NCBI RefSeq assembly: GCF_040436345.1
Contig: NC_133230.1
Coordinates: 23,694,197 to 23,758,196 of the forward strand
Direction of reading: 5' to 3'
Source: Pagrus major
Taxonomy: Eukaryota > Chordata > Actinopteri > Spariformes > Sparidae
DNA: 64,000 bases
Shown: positions 62,370 to 64,000 of the stretch, one piece after another
Numbering within the stretch: position 1 is the first letter of the stretch
Layout of the letters: each line of letters begins with the position of its first letter
Notes under the pieces: model-generated
What the model was told of the DNA's origin: nothing
What the model saw: only the letters and a program-made list of their open reading frames with translations
Database searches by the model: none
Program-made: the position numbers and the translations under genes

Positions 62370-64000
62370 TGCTACACTGAATGATGTTTCCTGCAATGAT
62401 TTAATATACTACACTATCATTTCGTTATCTCAAGATCTCGAGAAAATTATCCCGTTATCTTGGGAAAACGGCAGTTGTTATTTCGAGATAATAACTCGAG
62501 ATCTCGAGAAAACAAATTAAATTAACTCGTTATCACGGGAAAACGGAGGAAATAAAATGTATGAATGCATGGCCCTTTAGGGCTTCCGTACTAAACTGTT
62601 ATTTTTCACCCACAATTTAATGTATTGATCATATAATTCAACACTATCTCTGCTCACTATTGCATCTAGAGTATATCTTCTAACCCAGACATAAACACAA
62701 CTTTTCTGCTCCTGTTTTAACAGTGTCTATCCTCGTGCTTTTTTTTTTTTTTACTCCACAACAGCGTAAGCAAAACCTTGCATGTCTACTTCAAAAAGAA
62801 GCTGCACTCCAAACACAAATGGTCCGCCAATGATTTCGTATAAAATTGTATAAATTATTGCTTCAAAGACGGAGCCCATTCTGGCTCTGAAGTAAGAGGA
62901 CACACGTCACATCAAAGCGCCTCTACATTTGCAACTTGTTACTGAATTAAAGACTTCTTTTCAACTGATGTTGAACAGAGAGATTTTTCACACAGCAGCG
63001 TCTTGTGTCTCGTAGATAAAACTTTTTTAAATCGAAACGTTCACCCGCAAAATTGTGTACGGTGCCTAGAAGACGCTATTAGATCTTGCTACCAAAAACG
63101 GCCTGCCCCAGTTTAAGAGAGTGGGTTTAAACAACTGACTCTGAGTTTTCTGCCTCTAACAATGAGAGTGCCTGCTGACCCACAGGCCAAGTTAAGTACG
63201 AAGACACTTAACATCGCTCTGATGCTTCCACACAGTCATTCACATGAGAAATCTGCCTATATATCCCACTGGTACATGAGCTGTGAGGCAGACCTGTGAT
63301 GGTTTTGTGTCGCCTGGTGTGAGAGTCAAGGAGAAACAAGTAAAAGGAGATCATTTGGCTTCACAGATGAATGGTGTTACTCCATTAACCTGCCATTATT
63401 TTTGTTTCGACACAGCTCCGACATAAAGAGGGATGCTCGCCTCATACGTGTTCGCCATGCTGCGCTGACGGACTGCTGCGCCAGCTGAATTCACAATGAC
63501 GAGTCAGATGAAGGGCAGGCAGTAAGTGCATGACAATCAGATGTCTGACTGACACCTGAATGAGAATGTGCGAGTACGTTTAGAAGACAAAAGATGATGG
63601 GGCAGGGTGTGGCATAAACTTAAGAGTTAGGAATGTTTTTACTTCATGAGGAGTTATGAATGACCAGAGATGCAATGGAGGACAGATGCATGTCAGTGCT
63701 GCCCACAACATTTCATTTTTTTTTTTTTTTATCAGCACCCATTTATTGGAGGATCTTCCCACATTTTTCTTTCTTAACGCCTCACACTGTTCCCTAATTT
63801 GAATTAGGTATTGTTCATTCTATATATTTTAGTTTTAACACATCATTGCTGTTATCCCCGTCATCTAAGTCCACCCACCGCCTGCTGGTGTTTGCACTGG
63901 GACTGTCCTCTCTACATAAACAGACTGTCACTGACACAGTGCTGCGAACCAATCACTGTCACACACAGATGAGAAACAATGAGTGCAACTACAGAGTCCA

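Larger units (their letters stand above)
61819..62590 (-). mobile_element. IS3EU-like DNA transposon, internally deleted
   Basis: The 772-bp element has terminal inverted repeats of about 170 bp (61819-61988 and 62421-62590) starting TACGGAAGCCCTAAAGGGCC, with about four differences by eye. It is flanked by a perfect 6-bp duplication CTAAAC (61813-61818 and 62591-62596). The arms contain the palindrome CTCGAGATCTCGAG. The interior holds a 30-bp tandem array and an open N-terminal fragment of a transposase on the minus strand. The 6-bp duplication and the helix-turn-helix peptide fit the IS3EU group as I remember it. The nearly identical arms suggest a recent insertion. The catalytic part is missing, so it would depend on a partner element. 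Confidence 0.75.
53900..64000. other. Gene-free flank right of chrm5
   Basis: I see no exon chain or protein family on either strand. The open frames here (the longest is 60243-60593 plus) look like chance. It contains the repeats listed separately, above all the IS3EU-like element at 61819-62590. The rest is unique sequence. Confidence 0.55.

Noticed and set aside
1..64000. tRNA, 5S or other structured RNA genes
   Set aside because: I looked for B-box-like GGTTCGANTCC motifs with a matching cloverleaf and found none I could support; microRNA hairpins cannot be judged by eye here.

Overview
The window looks like teleost fish chromosomal DNA, probably from a percomorph. It has intron-containing genes whose translated exons match vertebrate families, GT-AG splice junctions, AATAAA signals, and many short interspersed repeats of kinds common in fish genomes. 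There is no bacterial, phage or CRISPR content. All family names come from reading translated exons against remembered family features; no search was run.

Four protein-coding genes lie between about 21.3 and 53.9 kb. (1) acp7, a purple acid phosphatase, is on the minus strand with 13 coding exons (21593-34883) that join to a 439-residue protein carrying all seven expected metal ligands. (2) katnbl1 is on the plus strand, head to head with acp7, with nine coding exons (36384-38376) that join to 298 residues. (3) A plus-strand fibrinogen-like gene (39470-41200) has two coding exons and encodes a 279-residue protein with a signal peptide, one fibrinogen C-terminal domain and a C-terminal KDEL. 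(4) chrm5, the muscarinic acetylcholine receptor M5, is on the minus strand with one coding exon (43456-45033, 525 residues). A likely 5' untranslated exon for it lies about 8 kb upstream, near 53.3-53.9 kb.

The flanks (1-21.2 kb and about 54-64 kb) and the chrm5 5' intron show no coding exons I can support. They hold decayed transposable elements, microsatellites and unique sequence. The clearest mobile element is at 61819-62590. It has about 170-bp terminal inverted repeats, a perfect 6-bp target duplication, an internal 30-bp tandem array and an open N-terminal fragment of a transposase resembling the IS3EU group. A 199-bp element at 47120-47318 has the same type of ends. Other elements include a hAT-like element with a nested repeat in an acp7 intron, fold-back elements, AT-rich MITEs, and 5'-truncated LINE remnants on both strands.

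The four genes do not form a pathway. Their link is physical: acp7 and katnbl1 probably share a bidirectional promoter region near 36.0 kb, and katnbl1 and chrm5 are also close together on human chromosome 15. The main points for follow-up are the KDEL-tagged fibrinogen-domain protein, the IS3EU-like element with its palindromic array, the 26-nt acp7 microexon that carries two metal ligands, and the upstream ORFs predicted in katnbl1 and chrm5.
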